Shown here one piece after another: positions 16,295 through 25,338 of a stretch of DNA of 64,000 nucleotides. Source of the DNA: Alphaproteobacteria bacterium (GTDB lineage: Bacteria > Pseudomonadota > Alphaproteobacteria > Micropepsales > Micropepsaceae); the NCBI GenBank assembly GCA_020852655.1, contig JADZAI010000016.1:20788-84787 (forward strand), written 5' to 3'. Each line of letters opens with the position of its first letter. Within the stretch, counting starts at the first letter, position 1. A program made the position numbers and the translations under genes. Below the pieces are notes generated by a model. The model had not been told where the DNA came from, searched no databases, and saw only the letters and a program-made list of their open reading frames with translations.

Positions 16295-17533
16295 ATGTCA
16301 GAGGCATGGATCATTGACGCGGTGCGTACGCCGCGCGGCATCGGCAAGGTCGGCAAGGGCGCCCTCGCCGACATCCACCCCCAGCAGCTCGGCGCGACCG
16401 TGCTGAAGGCGCTGAAAGAGCGCAACGCCATCAAGACCGAAGAAGTCGACGACATCATCTGGGGCACCTCCTCGCAGCGCGGCAAGCAGGGCGGCGACCT
16501 CGGCCGCATGTCGGCCCTCGACGCCGGCTATGACGTGAAGTCGTCGGGCGTGACGCTGGACCGCTTCTGCGGCTCGGGCATCACCTCGGTGAACTTCGCC
16601 ACCGGCATGATCATGTCGGGCCTGGAAGACTGCATCATCGCCGGCGGCACCGAGATGATGTCCTACACCTCCAGCCAGGCCGGCACCGGCGGCCCGATGC
16701 TGATGGACGGCGGCAACATGCGCCTGCGCGCCCGTCATCCGCAGTCGCACCAGGGCATCTGCGGCGACGCGATCGCGACGCTGGAAGGCATTCCGCGCGA
16801 GGCCCTCGACCACCTCGCCTGGGTCAGCCAGCAGAAGGCCGACGCGGCGATCAAGGGTGACCACTTCAAGAAGTCGCTGGTCCCGGTCTATCACGAGGAC
16901 GGCACGCTGGCCCTCGACAAGGAGGAATTCCCCCGTCCGCAGACGACGCTGGAGGGCCTCGCCGCGCTGAAGCCGTCGTTCGCCGCAATGGCCGACGTTC
17001 CGCTCGACGACAAGGGCACGACGCTGTCGGGCCTGATCCGTCAGGTCTATCCGGACCTCAAGATCACCCATGTCCACCACGCCGGCAATTCGTCGGGCGT
17101 CGTCGACGGCTCGGCCGCCATCCTGCTCGCCTCCCCGGCCTATGCGAAGAAGCAGGGCTGGAAGCCGCGCGCCAAGGTGATCGCGACCGCCAATGTCGGC
17201 GACTCGCCGACGCTGATGCTGAACGCGCCGGTGCCCGCCGCCCGCAAGGTGCTCGCCAAGGCCGGCCTGACGGTCGACGACATCGACCTGTGGGAGATCA
17301 ACGAGGCGTTCGCCGTCGTCGCCGAGAAGTTCATCCGCGACCTGAAGCTGAACCGCGACAAGGTCAACGTGAACGGCGGCGCGATGGCGCTCGGCCACCC
17401 GATCGGCGCCACCGGCTCGATCCTCATCGGCACGATCGTGGACGAGCTGGAGCGGCGCGGCGCGAAGCGTGGCCTCGTCACGATGTGCGCCGCCGGCGGC
17501 ATGGCCCCGGCGATCATCGTCGAGCGCGTCTGA
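16295..17533 (+). CDS. Thiolase (acetyl-CoA C-acyltransferase), paralogue 1
   Basis: A 412-residue thiolase. The nucleophile is Cys92 in DRFCGSGI, the His is in GGAMALGHPIGATG, and the second catalytic Cys is in the C-terminal MCAAGGMAP. NEAFAVVAEKF is also characteristic. It cleaves 3-ketoacyl-CoA to acetyl-CoA and a shorter acyl-CoA, or runs in reverse. A strong ribosome-binding site (GGAGAGG) precedes the start. A close paralogue lies at 26849-28093 on the other strand, sharing roughly four of five residues by eye. A terminator hairpin follows at once. Confidence 0.93.
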   Translation: MSEAWIIDAVRTPRGIGKVGKGALADIHPQQLGATVLKALKERNAIKTEEVDDIIWGTSSQRGKQGGDLGRMSALDAGYDVKSSGVTLDRFCGSGITSVNFATGMIMSGLEDCIIAGGTEMMSYTSSQAGTGGPMLMDGGNMRLRARHPQSHQGICGDAIATLEGIPREALDHLAWVSQQKADAAIKGDHFKKSLVPVYHEDGTLALDKEEFPRPQTTLEGLAALKPSFAAMADVPLDDKGTTLSGLIRQVYPDLKITHVHHAGNSSGVVDGSAAILLASPAYAKKQGWKPRAKVIATANVGDSPTLMLNAPVPAARKVLAKAGLTVDDIDLWEINEAFAVVAEKFIRDLKLNRDKVNVNGGAMALGHPIGATGSILIGTIVDELERRGAKRGLVTMCAAGGMAPAIIVERV

Positions 17534-17544
17534 GCCAAGGAAAG

Positions 17545-17574
17545 GGCGCCGGGCCTTGCGGCTCGGCGCCATTT
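17545..17574 (+). terminator. Rho-independent terminator after thiolase 1
   Basis: GGCGCCG at 17545-17551 pairs with CGGCGCC at 17564-17570, with an inner GCC-TTGC-GGC stem and a following ATTTT. It ends two bases before the ATG of the next gene, so that gene either needs readthrough or has a promoter within the thiolase end. Confidence 0.7.
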
Positions 17575-17576
17575 TC

Positions 17577-17951
17577 ATGACTCGCATCACCCCCGCCGAA
17601 GATATCGGACCCTGGCTCGCTGCCGCACGCGGCGCCGCCGGACGCTGTCCGCATTGCGGCGAGGGCCGTCTCTTCCGCGCCTATCTGAAGCAGGTCGAGG
17701 CCTGCGCCCTTTGCGGGGAACGCTACGGCCATATCCGGGCCGACGACGGGCCGGCCTGGCTGACCATCATCGTGGTCGGCCACATCGTCGTCGGACTTAT
17801 CCTCGGCATCGAGCCCTATACGCCGTGGCCGAGCTGGGTCGGGATCATCGGCTGGTCGGCGCTGACGATCGGGCTGACCCTCGCCCTTCTGCCCGCCGCC
17901 AAGGGCATCTTCATATCCGTCATCCGGCGCACCGGGGCGGTCGGCTCCTAA
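17577..17951 (+). CDS. DUF983 family membrane protein
   Basis: A 124-residue protein with an N-terminal zinc ribbon (CPHCGEG about residues 26-32 and CALCGERYG about 46-54) followed by two membrane helices (TIIVVGHIVVGLILG and WSALTIGLTLALLP). This is the DUF983 layout; function is unknown, though the family often sits near cytochrome oxidase or lipid genes. I chose the ATG at 17577, directly after the thiolase terminator. The 3' end overlaps the convergent gene by 4 bases. Confidence 0.85.
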   Translation: MTRITPAEDIGPWLAAARGAAGRCPHCGEGRLFRAYLKQVEACALCGERYGHIRADDGPAWLTIIVVGHIVVGLILGIEPYTPWPSWVGIIGWSALTIGLTLALLPAAKGIFISVIRRTGAVGS

Positions 17952-18679
17952 CGCCGGTCCGCCCGCGCCTCGTCGAGCTGGGAGAGGATCATGATCTTCT
18001 GCCAGATCTTGCGGCCGAGATTGGACGCGAGATCCTCGACCTCGTTGACCGCCGAGATCACCTGCTCGTCCTTGCTGCCGCCGGCATAGAGCGCGGCGAG
18101 CTTGGCGGTCAGCGCCAGCATCTCGGCGCAATAGTCGAGATAGCGCGCCAGCTCGAATTCGCTCATGTGGCGCTCGGGCGACTCGGCGGTCGTCGTGGTG
18201 CCCTGAAGCACCATGGTCGGGTCCTTGGTGAGCTGGTGCATGTCGATGACATGGGCGATCGAGCGGAGCTGGTAGAGCGCATCGAGCGTGCGCGACCGCT
18301 TCACGCGGCGCTCCAGCGTCACGACGAACCAGAGCGCAGCGACGGCGAGCAGCAGCAGGTTCACCATCGAATCGAGGCCCTGCGTCAGCGCCGCCGTATC
18401 GGTGCGCCGGCTGACCTCGGCCCAGTTGACCGTGCTCAGCACCCAGCCTGTCGCGCCCAGCCACAGCCCGATCACCGCAGCGGCGAGCAGGCGAAGCCCC
18501 AGGAAGGGCCGGCCCAGCCGCTCCACATTGGCCGCCGTCACGCGCGCGACGCCGACGAGTTCGCCGCAGAGACGGCCGAGATTGGCCGCCGGGAAGCGCG
18601 AGACGATGCGTGCCTGGAGCTTCTCCAGCGTCGTGACGAGGCTGGGCGCATCGAGGCTGGTGGCGGTCAGCGTGGCCAT
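17948..18679 (-). CDS. Hypothetical membrane protein with two helices
   Basis: A 243-residue protein with two adjacent membrane segments (about residues 64-84 and 107-123) between a helical N-terminal domain and a C-terminal soluble helical domain rich in charged residues. No catalytic motif is visible and I do not recognise the family. It lies just downstream of the MFS transporter gene on the same strand, one base apart, so the two are almost certainly co-transcribed. Confidence 0.7.
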   Translation of the reverse strand: MATLTATSLDAPSLVTTLEKLQARIVSRFPAANLGRLCGELVGVARVTAANVERLGRPFLGLRLLAAAVIGLWLGATGWVLSTVNWAEVSRRTDTAALTQGLDSMVNLLLLAVAALWFVVTLERRVKRSRTLDALYQLRSIAHVIDMHQLTKDPTMVLQGTTTTAESPERHMSEFELARYLDYCAEMLALTAKLAALYAGGSKDEQVISAVNEVEDLASNLGRKIWQKIMILSQLDEARADRR

Positions 18680-18680
18680 G

Positions 18681-19913
18681 TCATTCCGCCGGCACCGGCC
18701 GGCGCTGGCGCTGCGTCGCGACGGCGAGCGTCGCGAGTCCCACGCTCATCAGCACCGCCGCGAGCAGGAAGGCGGCGCCGGGGAAATAGATCGGCGCCCC
18801 CGGCTCGGTGAAGCGCGCCAGGGTCTGCGTCAGGAGGAGCGGGCCGAAGACGGAACCGAGCGAGATCATGCTGCCCATCGTGCCCTGCAAGGCGCCCTGC
18901 TCGTTCGCCGCGACGCGCTTCGAAAGGATCGCGTTCTGCGTCGGGAACACGAGCGCCTGGGGCGAGACCAGAGGCTGGATGAAGAAGACCATCCAGCCAT
19001 AGGGAATGAACGCATAGGCGATGCAGCCGGCAATCGAGATCGCCATCGCGGTCATCGCCGTATTCACGTCGCCGAGGCGGCTCGCGATCCAGCCCGTGCC
19101 GAGGAACTGGATCAGGAACATGAAGACGCCGCTGCACATCAGCGAAAGGCCGATCATCTTGCCGTCCCAGCCGAACTTCGCCTCGGCGTAATAGGACCAG
19201 GTGCCGGGATAGACGTTGAAGGCGAGCTGGAAGATGAAGAAAGCGAGGATGATGCCGAGCACGCCCTTGTAGTGGCCGAGCGCCATCAGCCCGCCGATCG
19301 GGTTCGAACGCACCCACGAGATCGGCCGGCGGCGCTCGGGCGGCAGCGATTCCGGCAGCACAAAGAAGCCGAAGACGAGATTGACGGCTGCCAGCACGGC
19401 GGCGAGCAGGAAGGGCGCGCGCGGCCCGAAATCGCTGACCAGGCCGCCGAGCGCCGGGCCGACGATGAAGCCGACGCCGAACGCGGCACCGAGCCGCCCG
19501 AAGGCGCGGGCGCGGCGCTCCGGCGGGGTGATGTCGGCGACGAAGGCATTGGCCGGCGCGAACACGGCGCCCGCGACCCCGGCAATGGCGCGGCCGAGGA
19601 AGAGGAACGCGATGCTCGGCGCCAGCGCCATGAAGGCGTAGTCGATCGCGAAGGCGGCCAGCGAGACGAAGATCACCGGCCGCCGCCCGAAGCGGTCGCT
19701 GAGGCTGCCCATCAGCGGCCCGGAGAGGAACTGGAGCAGGGCATAGGTGACGAAGAGCACGCCGCCCGTGCGCGCCGCCTCGGCGAGCGGCATCTTGCCG
19801 ACCTCCATCAGCAGCGTCGGCAGCACGGGCATGATGATGCCGAACCCGATCGAGTCGATCAGGCGCGTACAGAAGATGAAGGCGAAGGCGCGTTTCGCCT
19901 CTTGCTCGGTCAT
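18681..19913 (-). CDS. MFS transporter, TetA/drug-efflux-like
   Basis: A 410-residue twelve-helix transporter. Motif A (GPLMGSLSDRFGRRPV, about residues 60-75) and the opening FIFCTRLIDSIGFGIIMPVLP belong to the TCR/Tet group of proton-driven exporters. It presumably exports a hydrophobic compound. I used the ATG at 19913 (MTEQEAKRAF); an ATG at 19949 would add 12 charged residues. It forms a pair with the hypothetical membrane protein downstream. Confidence 0.88.
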   Translation of the reverse strand: MTEQEAKRAFAFIFCTRLIDSIGFGIIMPVLPTLLMEVGKMPLAEAARTGGVLFVTYALLQFLSGPLMGSLSDRFGRRPVIFVSLAAFAIDYAFMALAPSIAFLFLGRAIAGVAGAVFAPANAFVADITPPERRARAFGRLGAAFGVGFIVGPALGGLVSDFGPRAPFLLAAVLAAVNLVFGFFVLPESLPPERRRPISWVRSNPIGGLMALGHYKGVLGIILAFFIFQLAFNVYPGTWSYYAEAKFGWDGKMIGLSLMCSGVFMFLIQFLGTGWIASRLGDVNTAMTAMAISIAGCIAYAFIPYGWMVFFIQPLVSPQALVFPTQNAILSKRVAANEQGALQGTMGSMISLGSVFGPLLLTQTLARFTEPGAPIYFPGAAFLLAAVLMSVGLATLAVATQRQRRPVPAE

Positions 19914-20017
19914 GTCCGGTTTCCGCCCCTCGCGGCCTTTGCGCGACACTATCTTGTCCCCCGCCGAGTGATCTAGGGTCGCGCCAATCCTAGGGACGGA
20001 GTTGGGGAGTGGCTTGG

Positions 20018-20755
20018 ATGAATGGTACCGCGCCGCGCGGCGCCCGCTGGGGCCTGCTGGCTGTTGCCGCGCTGCTGTCGCTGTCGGCCTGCGGCAAGAG
20101 CGCCAAGGACGAGATCGCCGCGACGACGCCGGCGGTCCAGGCGCTCCGCGCGAAGCTGAACACCATCGTCGGCGGCTTGCCGTCCTTCGGGTCGGGCGTG
20201 TCGATGTCGATGGCGCAGGTCGACCCGAAGCCGGTCTATGACCGCAAGGCCGGAAGCTTCAACACCGCCTTCGCCTCGGTCGAGCAGCTCAAGGACGATT
20301 CCAGGCCGGCCTTCGACCTCGGTCTCGACTCCGATCTTGCGCAGGCCCTGGCCTGGACGGGCGGCAAGAACCCGATGGATGCCGCCGCCCTGGACGCGCC
20401 CGCCGGCGCGATGAGCGACACGATCGCGAACGGGCTGGCGACGCCCTATGTCGTCATCACCCGCACCGTTTCCTACGAGGCGCCGGTGGCGACGGCGGAC
20501 GGGACCAGCTTCGAGGGCGGCAATGCCGACATCGAGGCGTTCTTCGTCCCCGTCGACCGCAACACCTGGACCGCGTCATGCCGCATCGCGGCGACCTCGG
20601 ACGACAAGGTCCAGATCTCGATCAAGAAGGGCGAAGACCCCAAGGCGCCGATCGAGGCGTTTGCGCTGTCGACGCTGTTGCGCGACGCCAGGGCCAAGCT
20701 TGCCGCCTGCCTCACCGAACAGACCGGCGGCACGTTCCAGTTCGAGGCCCAATAG
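20018..20755 (+). CDS. Predicted lipoprotein of unknown function
   Basis: A 245-residue protein with a lipoprotein signal: a positively charged start, a hydrophobic helix and a lipobox L-S-A-C (Cys27), giving a mature protein on the periplasmic side. The rest is soluble with no domain I recognise. I chose the ATG at 20018, with GGGGAG 8 bases upstream; a GTG at 20009 is possible. A 7-bp hairpin follows the stop. Confidence 0.72.
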   Translation: MNGTAPRGARWGLLAVAALLSLSACGKSAKDEIAATTPAVQALRAKLNTIVGGLPSFGSGVSMSMAQVDPKPVYDRKAGSFNTAFASVEQLKDDSRPAFDLGLDSDLAQALAWTGGKNPMDAAALDAPAGAMSDTIANGLATPYVVITRTVSYEAPVATADGTSFEGGNADIEAFFVPVDRNTWTASCRIAATSDDKVQISIKKGEDPKAPIEAFALSTLLRDARAKLAACLTEQTGGTFQFEAQ

Positions 20756-20763
20756 GCTGCGCG

Positions 20764-20782
20764 CCGGGGGCTTGTCCCCCGG
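20764..20782 (+). terminator. Hairpin after lipoprotein gene
   Basis: CCGGGGG (20764-20770) pairs with CCCCCGG (20776-20782) around a 5-base loop. There is no U-tract, so intrinsic termination is uncertain. Confidence 0.4.
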
Positions 20783-20848
20783 GGCGGTATGGTTAGGCTG
20801 GCCGGCAAGGCGCAAAGACGCCGCAGACATCCGTCTGAGGAGACTTCC

Positions 20849-22756
20849 ATGGCGCTGCCCCGGCTCTCGATCGACGGCCTGTGGTTCCGCGAGCCCTCGG
20901 GGCGGCGCGTCCTGCTGCGCGGCGTCAATCTCGGCGGCGACACCAAGATGCCGATGACGCCGGACCAGCGCACGCATCTGCCGGCCGACTTCTCCGACCA
21001 CCGGACCGTCAGCTTCGTCGGCCGCCCCTTCGCGCTGGACGAGGCCGATGCGCATCTGGCGCGCCTGCGCCACTGGGGCTTCAACGTCATCCGCCTGCTG
21101 ACGACATGGGAGGCGGTCGAACATGCGGGACCCGGCGAATACGACACCGCCTATCTCGACTATCTCGCCGAGATCGCGCGCCGGGCGGGCGACTACGGCC
21201 TCTATGTCTTCATCGACTTCCACCAGGATGCGTGGAGCCGCATGTCGGGCGGCGACGGCGCACCGGGCTGGACCTTCGAGGCGGTCGGACTCGATTTCAC
21301 CCGGTTCCATGCGGCCGATGCGGCGCATGTGATGCAGTATAAATACGACCACGCGAAGGGCGGCCGGCAGGATGCCTATCCGCAGATGACGTGGTCGCAG
21401 AATTACCGCCTGCCGGCGAACGCGATCATGTGGACGCTGTTCTTCGCCGGCGCCACCTTCGCCCCCGATCTGCGCATCGCCGGCGCAAGCGCCCAGACCT
21501 GGCTCCAGGACCGCTATCTCGGCGCCATGGCCGAAGTCGCCAGGCGCGTGAAGGACATGGATCATGTCCTCGGCTTCGACACGCTGAACGAGCCGAGCCT
21601 CGGCTGGATCGGCCGGAAGCTGACCCACCAGCACACAAGGCGCTCGCCGGAGAATCCCGACCGCGTCGCGCCCGGCCCGGCCTGGTCGCCGCTCGACGGA
21701 TTGCTGGTCGCCCTCGGCAAGACGCGCGAGGTGCCCATCGTCGCCCATGATCCGGCCTCCAACGCGATGCAGGTCGTGCGCAGGCAGACGGTCAACCCGA
21801 ACGGCGTGCGCATCTGGCGCGACGGCGTGAGCGATCCCTTCGCGGCGGCCTATGCGCGCGGCGAGGTGGAGGATTATTTCACCCGCGCCAACGGCCGCGA
21901 GGTGGACCCGGAAGCCGACTTCATGGTGCCGTTCTTCAACCGCGTCGCGAAGACCATCCGCGCCGAGCGGGCCGACTGGCTCGTCTTCGCCGAGATGGAC
22001 CCCTTCAAGACCTTCCAGGGCGCGACCTTCCCGGAAGGCTGCCCGCCCGACATGGTCAATGCCTCGCACTGGTACGATATCGCGACGCTGGGACTGAAGA
22101 CCTTCCGCGAGACCGAGCGCACCGCGCTCTCCTATGTGAACCAGCTCTCGCGCTACAAGGACATGAGCGAGGCGCTGCCGGGCGGCGGCGCGCCGGCCCT
22201 GATCGGCGAGTTCGGCATCCCGTTCGACCTCGACGGCGGCGCGGCCTATGCGGCGTGGGCGGCGGGCGACCGCAGCGCCGCGCCCTGGGCGAAACACACC
22301 CGCGCATTGACGCTGATGTATGACGCGCTCGACGAGCTCCTGCTCCATTCGACGCAGTGGAACTATACGGCGTCGAACCGCAACGACCTCGCCATCGGCG
22401 ACGGCTGGAACCAGGAGGACCTCTCCATCTGGTCCGCCGACCAGGCGGCCGGCTCGAACGCGCTCGACGCCGGCGGCCGGGCGCTCGACGGCTTCGTGCG
22501 GCCCTTCGTCCGGGTCTGGGCGGGCCGGCCGATCGCCCAGACCTTCGACAGCGCGACCGGCGCCTTCACCGCCGAGCTGACCCAGGAAAGCGGCATGGGG
22601 CCGACCGAAATCTTCGCGCCGGCGCGGGTCTATCCGGGCGGGCCGAAGATCGTGATCGAGGGCCCGGCCAAGTCCGAATACAGCGCCGGGGAGCAGCTCG
22701 TCCGCATCAACGAGCGGGGTGACGCTCTCGTCACCATTCGCCTTTCGCGCACCTGA
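20849..22756 (+). CDS. Glycoside hydrolase family 5 protein (endoglycoceramidase-like)
   Basis: A 635-residue protein. LLRGVNLGGD at residues 22-31 and DFHQDAWSR near 123 are signatures of the GH5 endoglycoceramidase/steryl-glucosidase-like branch. The acid/base is Glu248 in FDTLNEPS and the nucleophile Glu454 in LIGEFGIPF. A small beta domain closes the C-terminus. There is no signal peptide, so it should act in the cytoplasm, perhaps on glycosyl-lipids or steryl glycosides. The start has AGGAG 8 bases upstream. Substrate is inference from the subfamily. Confidence 0.88.
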   Translation: MALPRLSIDGLWFREPSGRRVLLRGVNLGGDTKMPMTPDQRTHLPADFSDHRTVSFVGRPFALDEADAHLARLRHWGFNVIRLLTTWEAVEHAGPGEYDTAYLDYLAEIARRAGDYGLYVFIDFHQDAWSRMSGGDGAPGWTFEAVGLDFTRFHAADAAHVMQYKYDHAKGGRQDAYPQMTWSQNYRLPANAIMWTLFFAGATFAPDLRIAGASAQTWLQDRYLGAMAEVARRVKDMDHVLGFDTLNEPSLGWIGRKLTHQHTRRSPENPDRVAPGPAWSPLDGLLVALGKTREVPIVAHDPASNAMQVVRRQTVNPNGVRIWRDGVSDPFAAAYARGEVEDYFTRANGREVDPEADFMVPFFNRVAKTIRAERADWLVFAEMDPFKTFQGATFPEGCPPDMVNASHWYDIATLGLKTFRETERTALSYVNQLSRYKDMSEALPGGGAPALIGEFGIPFDLDGGAAYAAWAAGDRSAAPWAKHTRALTLMYDALDELLLHSTQWNYTASNRNDLAIGDGWNQEDLSIWSADQAAGSNALDAGGRALDGFVRPFVRVWAGRPIAQTFDSATGAFTAELTQESGMGPTEIFAPARVYPGGPKIVIEGPAKSEYSAGEQLVRINERGDALVTIRLSRT

Positions 22757-22832
22757 TCCCGCGGCGCTTGCCGCCGGTGCGGCTCGCTTGCTATCCCCCC
22801 ACGCAGGGCAGGGACGTTGAGTCAGGGGACAC

Positions 22833-23123
22833 ATGGTCAAGGCCATTTTCGCGGTTGCCGGCGGAGTCGCCTTCGTCGCAGTCATGCTCGCGGTGTTCTC
22901 CGCCTTGCAGATGATGCGCTACCGCAAGCCGGGCGTGCCGACGAGCTGGTACGCCTTCAACGGCTACGCCTTCTTCACCGGCAAGAATTTCGAGCCGCCG
23001 GCCGAGCCGCTGCGCCGGCTCTTCGCGATGTGCATGATCGCCTTCCTGGTCGCGATCCTCATCGGCATCGCCTTCGGCATGATCGGCTGGCCCGACCCCA
23101 ACGCCCCGCTGCCGGCGGAGTAG
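22833..23123 (+). CDS. Small two-helix membrane protein
   Basis: A 96-residue protein with two membrane helices (about residues 4-26 and 65-87) joined by a loop with aromatic residues (SWYAFNGYAFFTG). I recognise no family. It stands 7 bases before the CoA-transferase gene on the same strand and is likely co-transcribed with it. Confidence 0.65.
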   Translation: MVKAIFAVAGGVAFVAVMLAVFSALQMMRYRKPGVPTSWYAFNGYAFFTGKNFEPPAEPLRRLFAMCMIAFLVAILIGIAFGMIGWPDPNAPLPAE

Positions 23124-23130
23124 CCGCACC

Positions 23131-24312
23131 GTGCCCGGCCCGCTGGATGGCGTGAAGATCGTCGATATCAGTGCGGTCATCGCAGGGCCGATGGCGACGG
23201 GGCTGCTCGCCGACCAGGGCGCCGAAGTCGTCAAGGTCGAGCCGCTCGGCATCGGCGACCTCGCGCGCTGGCTGGGGCCGAACCGCAACGGCATCGGCGC
23301 GATGTATGCGGCGGTGAACCGCAACAAGCGCTCCATCGCGCTGAACCTGAAAGACGAGCGCGGCAAGCAGGTGCTGCGCGAGCTCGTGCAGGGGGCCGAC
23401 GTCTTCGTACAGAATTTTCGCCCCGGCGCGATCCAGCGCATGGGCTTCGGCTATGACGAGCTGAAGGCGCTGAACGGCGACCTGATCTACCTCTCCATGT
23501 CGGGCTTCGGGCAGGACGGGCCCTATGCGAAGCGGCGCGTCTACGACCCCGTGATCCAGGCGGTGTCGGGCTTCGCCGACAGCCAGGCGAATGCGGCGGG
23601 CGAACCGCAGCTCATCCAGTCGATCGTCTGCGACAAGGTGACGGGCCTCACCGCCGCGCAGGCGATCACCGCTGCGCTGTTCGCCAAGGCGAAGGGCAAG
23701 GGCGGCCAGTTCATCACGCTGAACATGCTGGACGCGGTCGTCGCCTTCCTGTGGTCGGACACCTTCTACAACATGGCGCTGCTCGACAACACCGCGCCGC
23801 CCTCGCCCGACTTCGCCTCGTTCTACGGCATCATGAAGACGAAGGACGGCTTCATCACCGTCATCACGCTGAGCGACGACGAGTTCGGCGATTTCTGCCG
23901 CGCCGTGAACCGCCCCGACATCGCGGCCGACACGCGCTTCGCCGACGTGCTGAAGCGGATGGCGAATGCGCGCAAGCTGCGGCTGCTGTTCGCCGAGGCC
24001 GTGGCGGGCTTCGCGACCGACGAATTGCGCGCCCGGCTGGAGGCGGAAGACGTGCCGCACGCCGTTGTGCTGCCGCGCAGCGCGGTGCCCGGCGATCCGC
24101 AGATCGTGCACAATGGAACGCTGACCGTGACACAGCACCCCGCCGCCGGCCGGATGCGCGAGGCCCGGCCCGCCGCACGCTTCTCGGCCACGCCGGCCGA
24201 ACTGCGCCTGCACGCCCCGCTGCTCGGCGAGAACACCGACGAGATCCTCGCGCAGCTTGGCCGCAGCGCCGGCGACATCGCGGCCCTGCGCGCCGCCGGC
24301 GTGGCGGGGTAA
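23131..24312 (+). CDS. CaiB/BaiF family CoA-transferase
   Basis: A 393-residue type III CoA-transferase. The opening PLDGVKIVDISAVIAGP...LADQGAEVVKVE and NRNKRSIALNLKDERG are family hallmarks. The catalytic Asp should be Asp139 in the YDPVIQAVSG motif. The family moves CoA between carboxylic acids, and some members are racemases of 2-methyl-branched acyl-CoA (Amacr/Mcr). GTG start, 7 bases after the small membrane protein. It fits a set of CoA-dependent catabolic genes with the SDR and thiolases nearby. Confidence 0.92.
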   Translation: MPGPLDGVKIVDISAVIAGPMATGLLADQGAEVVKVEPLGIGDLARWLGPNRNGIGAMYAAVNRNKRSIALNLKDERGKQVLRELVQGADVFVQNFRPGAIQRMGFGYDELKALNGDLIYLSMSGFGQDGPYAKRRVYDPVIQAVSGFADSQANAAGEPQLIQSIVCDKVTGLTAAQAITAALFAKAKGKGGQFITLNMLDAVVAFLWSDTFYNMALLDNTAPPSPDFASFYGIMKTKDGFITVITLSDDEFGDFCRAVNRPDIAADTRFADVLKRMANARKLRLLFAEAVAGFATDELRARLEAEDVPHAVVLPRSAVPGDPQIVHNGTLTVTQHPAAGRMREARPAARFSATPAELRLHAPLLGENTDEILAQLGRSAGDIAALRAAGVAG

Positions 24313-24364
24313 TCCGCGGAGTCTCGCCATCGCAAGGCTGGCATCCGGCACCCGATCGGTTATT

Positions 24365-24376
24365 GTAACATGTCAT
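24365..24376. promoter_or_regulatory. Imperfect palindrome upstream of the SDR gene
   Basis: GTAACATGTCAT lies 20 bases before the SDR start in an AT-rich patch and shares TAACATGT with the perfect palindrome at 14643-14654. It may be a second site for the same repressor; this rests on similarity alone. Confidence 0.35.
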
Positions 24377-24395
24377 AAAATTTGGAGAAGCGCGT

Positions 24396-25274
24396 ATGGG
24401 CCGGCTGGAGGGCAAGGTTGCAGTGGTGACGGGCGGATCGTCGGGCATCGGCCTCGCGACCGTCGAACGCTTCGTCGAGGAAGGGGCGCGCGTCGTGTTC
24501 TGCGACCTCGCGCCCGAACAGGGCCGGGCCGTCGCCAGGGAACTGGGCGATACCGCCGGCCGCCTGCACCATCGCCGGCGTGCGGAGGGCGGCGCCAATG
24601 ACGGTTATGCGATCGCCAGGCGGCTCGCCAATGGCGGCGCGGTCTTCGTGCCGGCCGACGTCAGCAAGGCGGACTCGCTGAAGGCGGTCATCGACACCGC
24701 GGTCGAGCGCTTCGGCGGGCTCGACATCCTCGTCAACAATGCCGGCATCGGCGGCGGCGAGACCAGCGTCGCCGACTGCCCGGAGGCGATCTTCGACCGT
24801 GTCGTCGCGGTGAATCTCAAGGGGCCGTTCCTCGGCATGAAGCTCGCCTTCCCGCATCTGAAGAAGCGCGGCGGCGGCGCCATCGTCACGACCTCGTCGA
24901 TCTCGGCCCTCATGGGCATGCCGGGCCAGGGCGCCTATGGTGCGTCGAAGGCCGGCGTGCTCCAGCTCACGCGCGTCGCGGCCCAGGAAGGCGCGCCGTA
25001 TTTCATCCGCGTGAATGCGGTCTGCCCCGGCGGCGTCGTCACGCCGATCATCTTCGACAGCCCGTTCCTTGAGGAATCGATGGGCGAGGAAGCGCTCGCC
25101 GAACGCATGAACGCCGCCCAGCCGATCCCGCGCGCCGGACGCCCGAAGGACATGGCCAACGCCATCCTCTTCCTCGCCTCCGACGAGGCCAGCTTCGTCA
25201 CCGGCCAGGCCCTGGTGGTCGACGGCGGCCTCTCCACCGAATTCGACTCGCGCCTGCGCGCCAGCGCGGGTTGA
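24396..25274 (+). CDS. Short-chain dehydrogenase/reductase
   Basis: A 292-residue SDR. The cofactor loop TGGSSGIG is at residues 12-19, NNAG at 114-117, and the catalytic Ser168, Tyr181 and Lys185 (GAYGASKAG) are present. Between the second strand and the ADVS motif there are about 25 more residues than in a classical SDR, an Arg/His-rich stretch around residues 55-80. This could be a family variant. It oxidises or reduces an alcohol/ketone, perhaps a 3-hydroxyacyl compound. The AGGAG-like site tttggagaagcg precedes the ATG. Confidence 0.9.
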   Translation: MGRLEGKVAVVTGGSSGIGLATVERFVEEGARVVFCDLAPEQGRAVARELGDTAGRLHHRRRAEGGANDGYAIARRLANGGAVFVPADVSKADSLKAVIDTAVERFGGLDILVNNAGIGGGETSVADCPEAIFDRVVAVNLKGPFLGMKLAFPHLKKRGGGAIVTTSSISALMGMPGQGAYGASKAGVLQLTRVAAQEGAPYFIRVNAVCPGGVVTPIIFDSPFLEESMGEEALAERMNAAQPIPRAGRPKDMANAILFLASDEASFVTGQALVVDGGLSTEFDSRLRASAG

Positions 25275-25281
25275 AAACAAA

Positions 25282-25316
25282 TGTCATCCCGGGCGAAGCG
25301 GAGAGCCGGGATGACA
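25282..25316. repeat. Palindromic intergenic repeat
   Basis: TGTCATCCCGG at 25282-25292 is exactly mirrored by CCGGGATGACA at 25306-25316 around a 13-base loop. This form (GTCATCCCGGG...) is a common dispersed repeat in alphaproteobacteria and may act as a transcription end for the SDR gene. Confidence 0.6.
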
Positions 25317-25338
25317 AGCAACGAATGAAGGAAACGCC

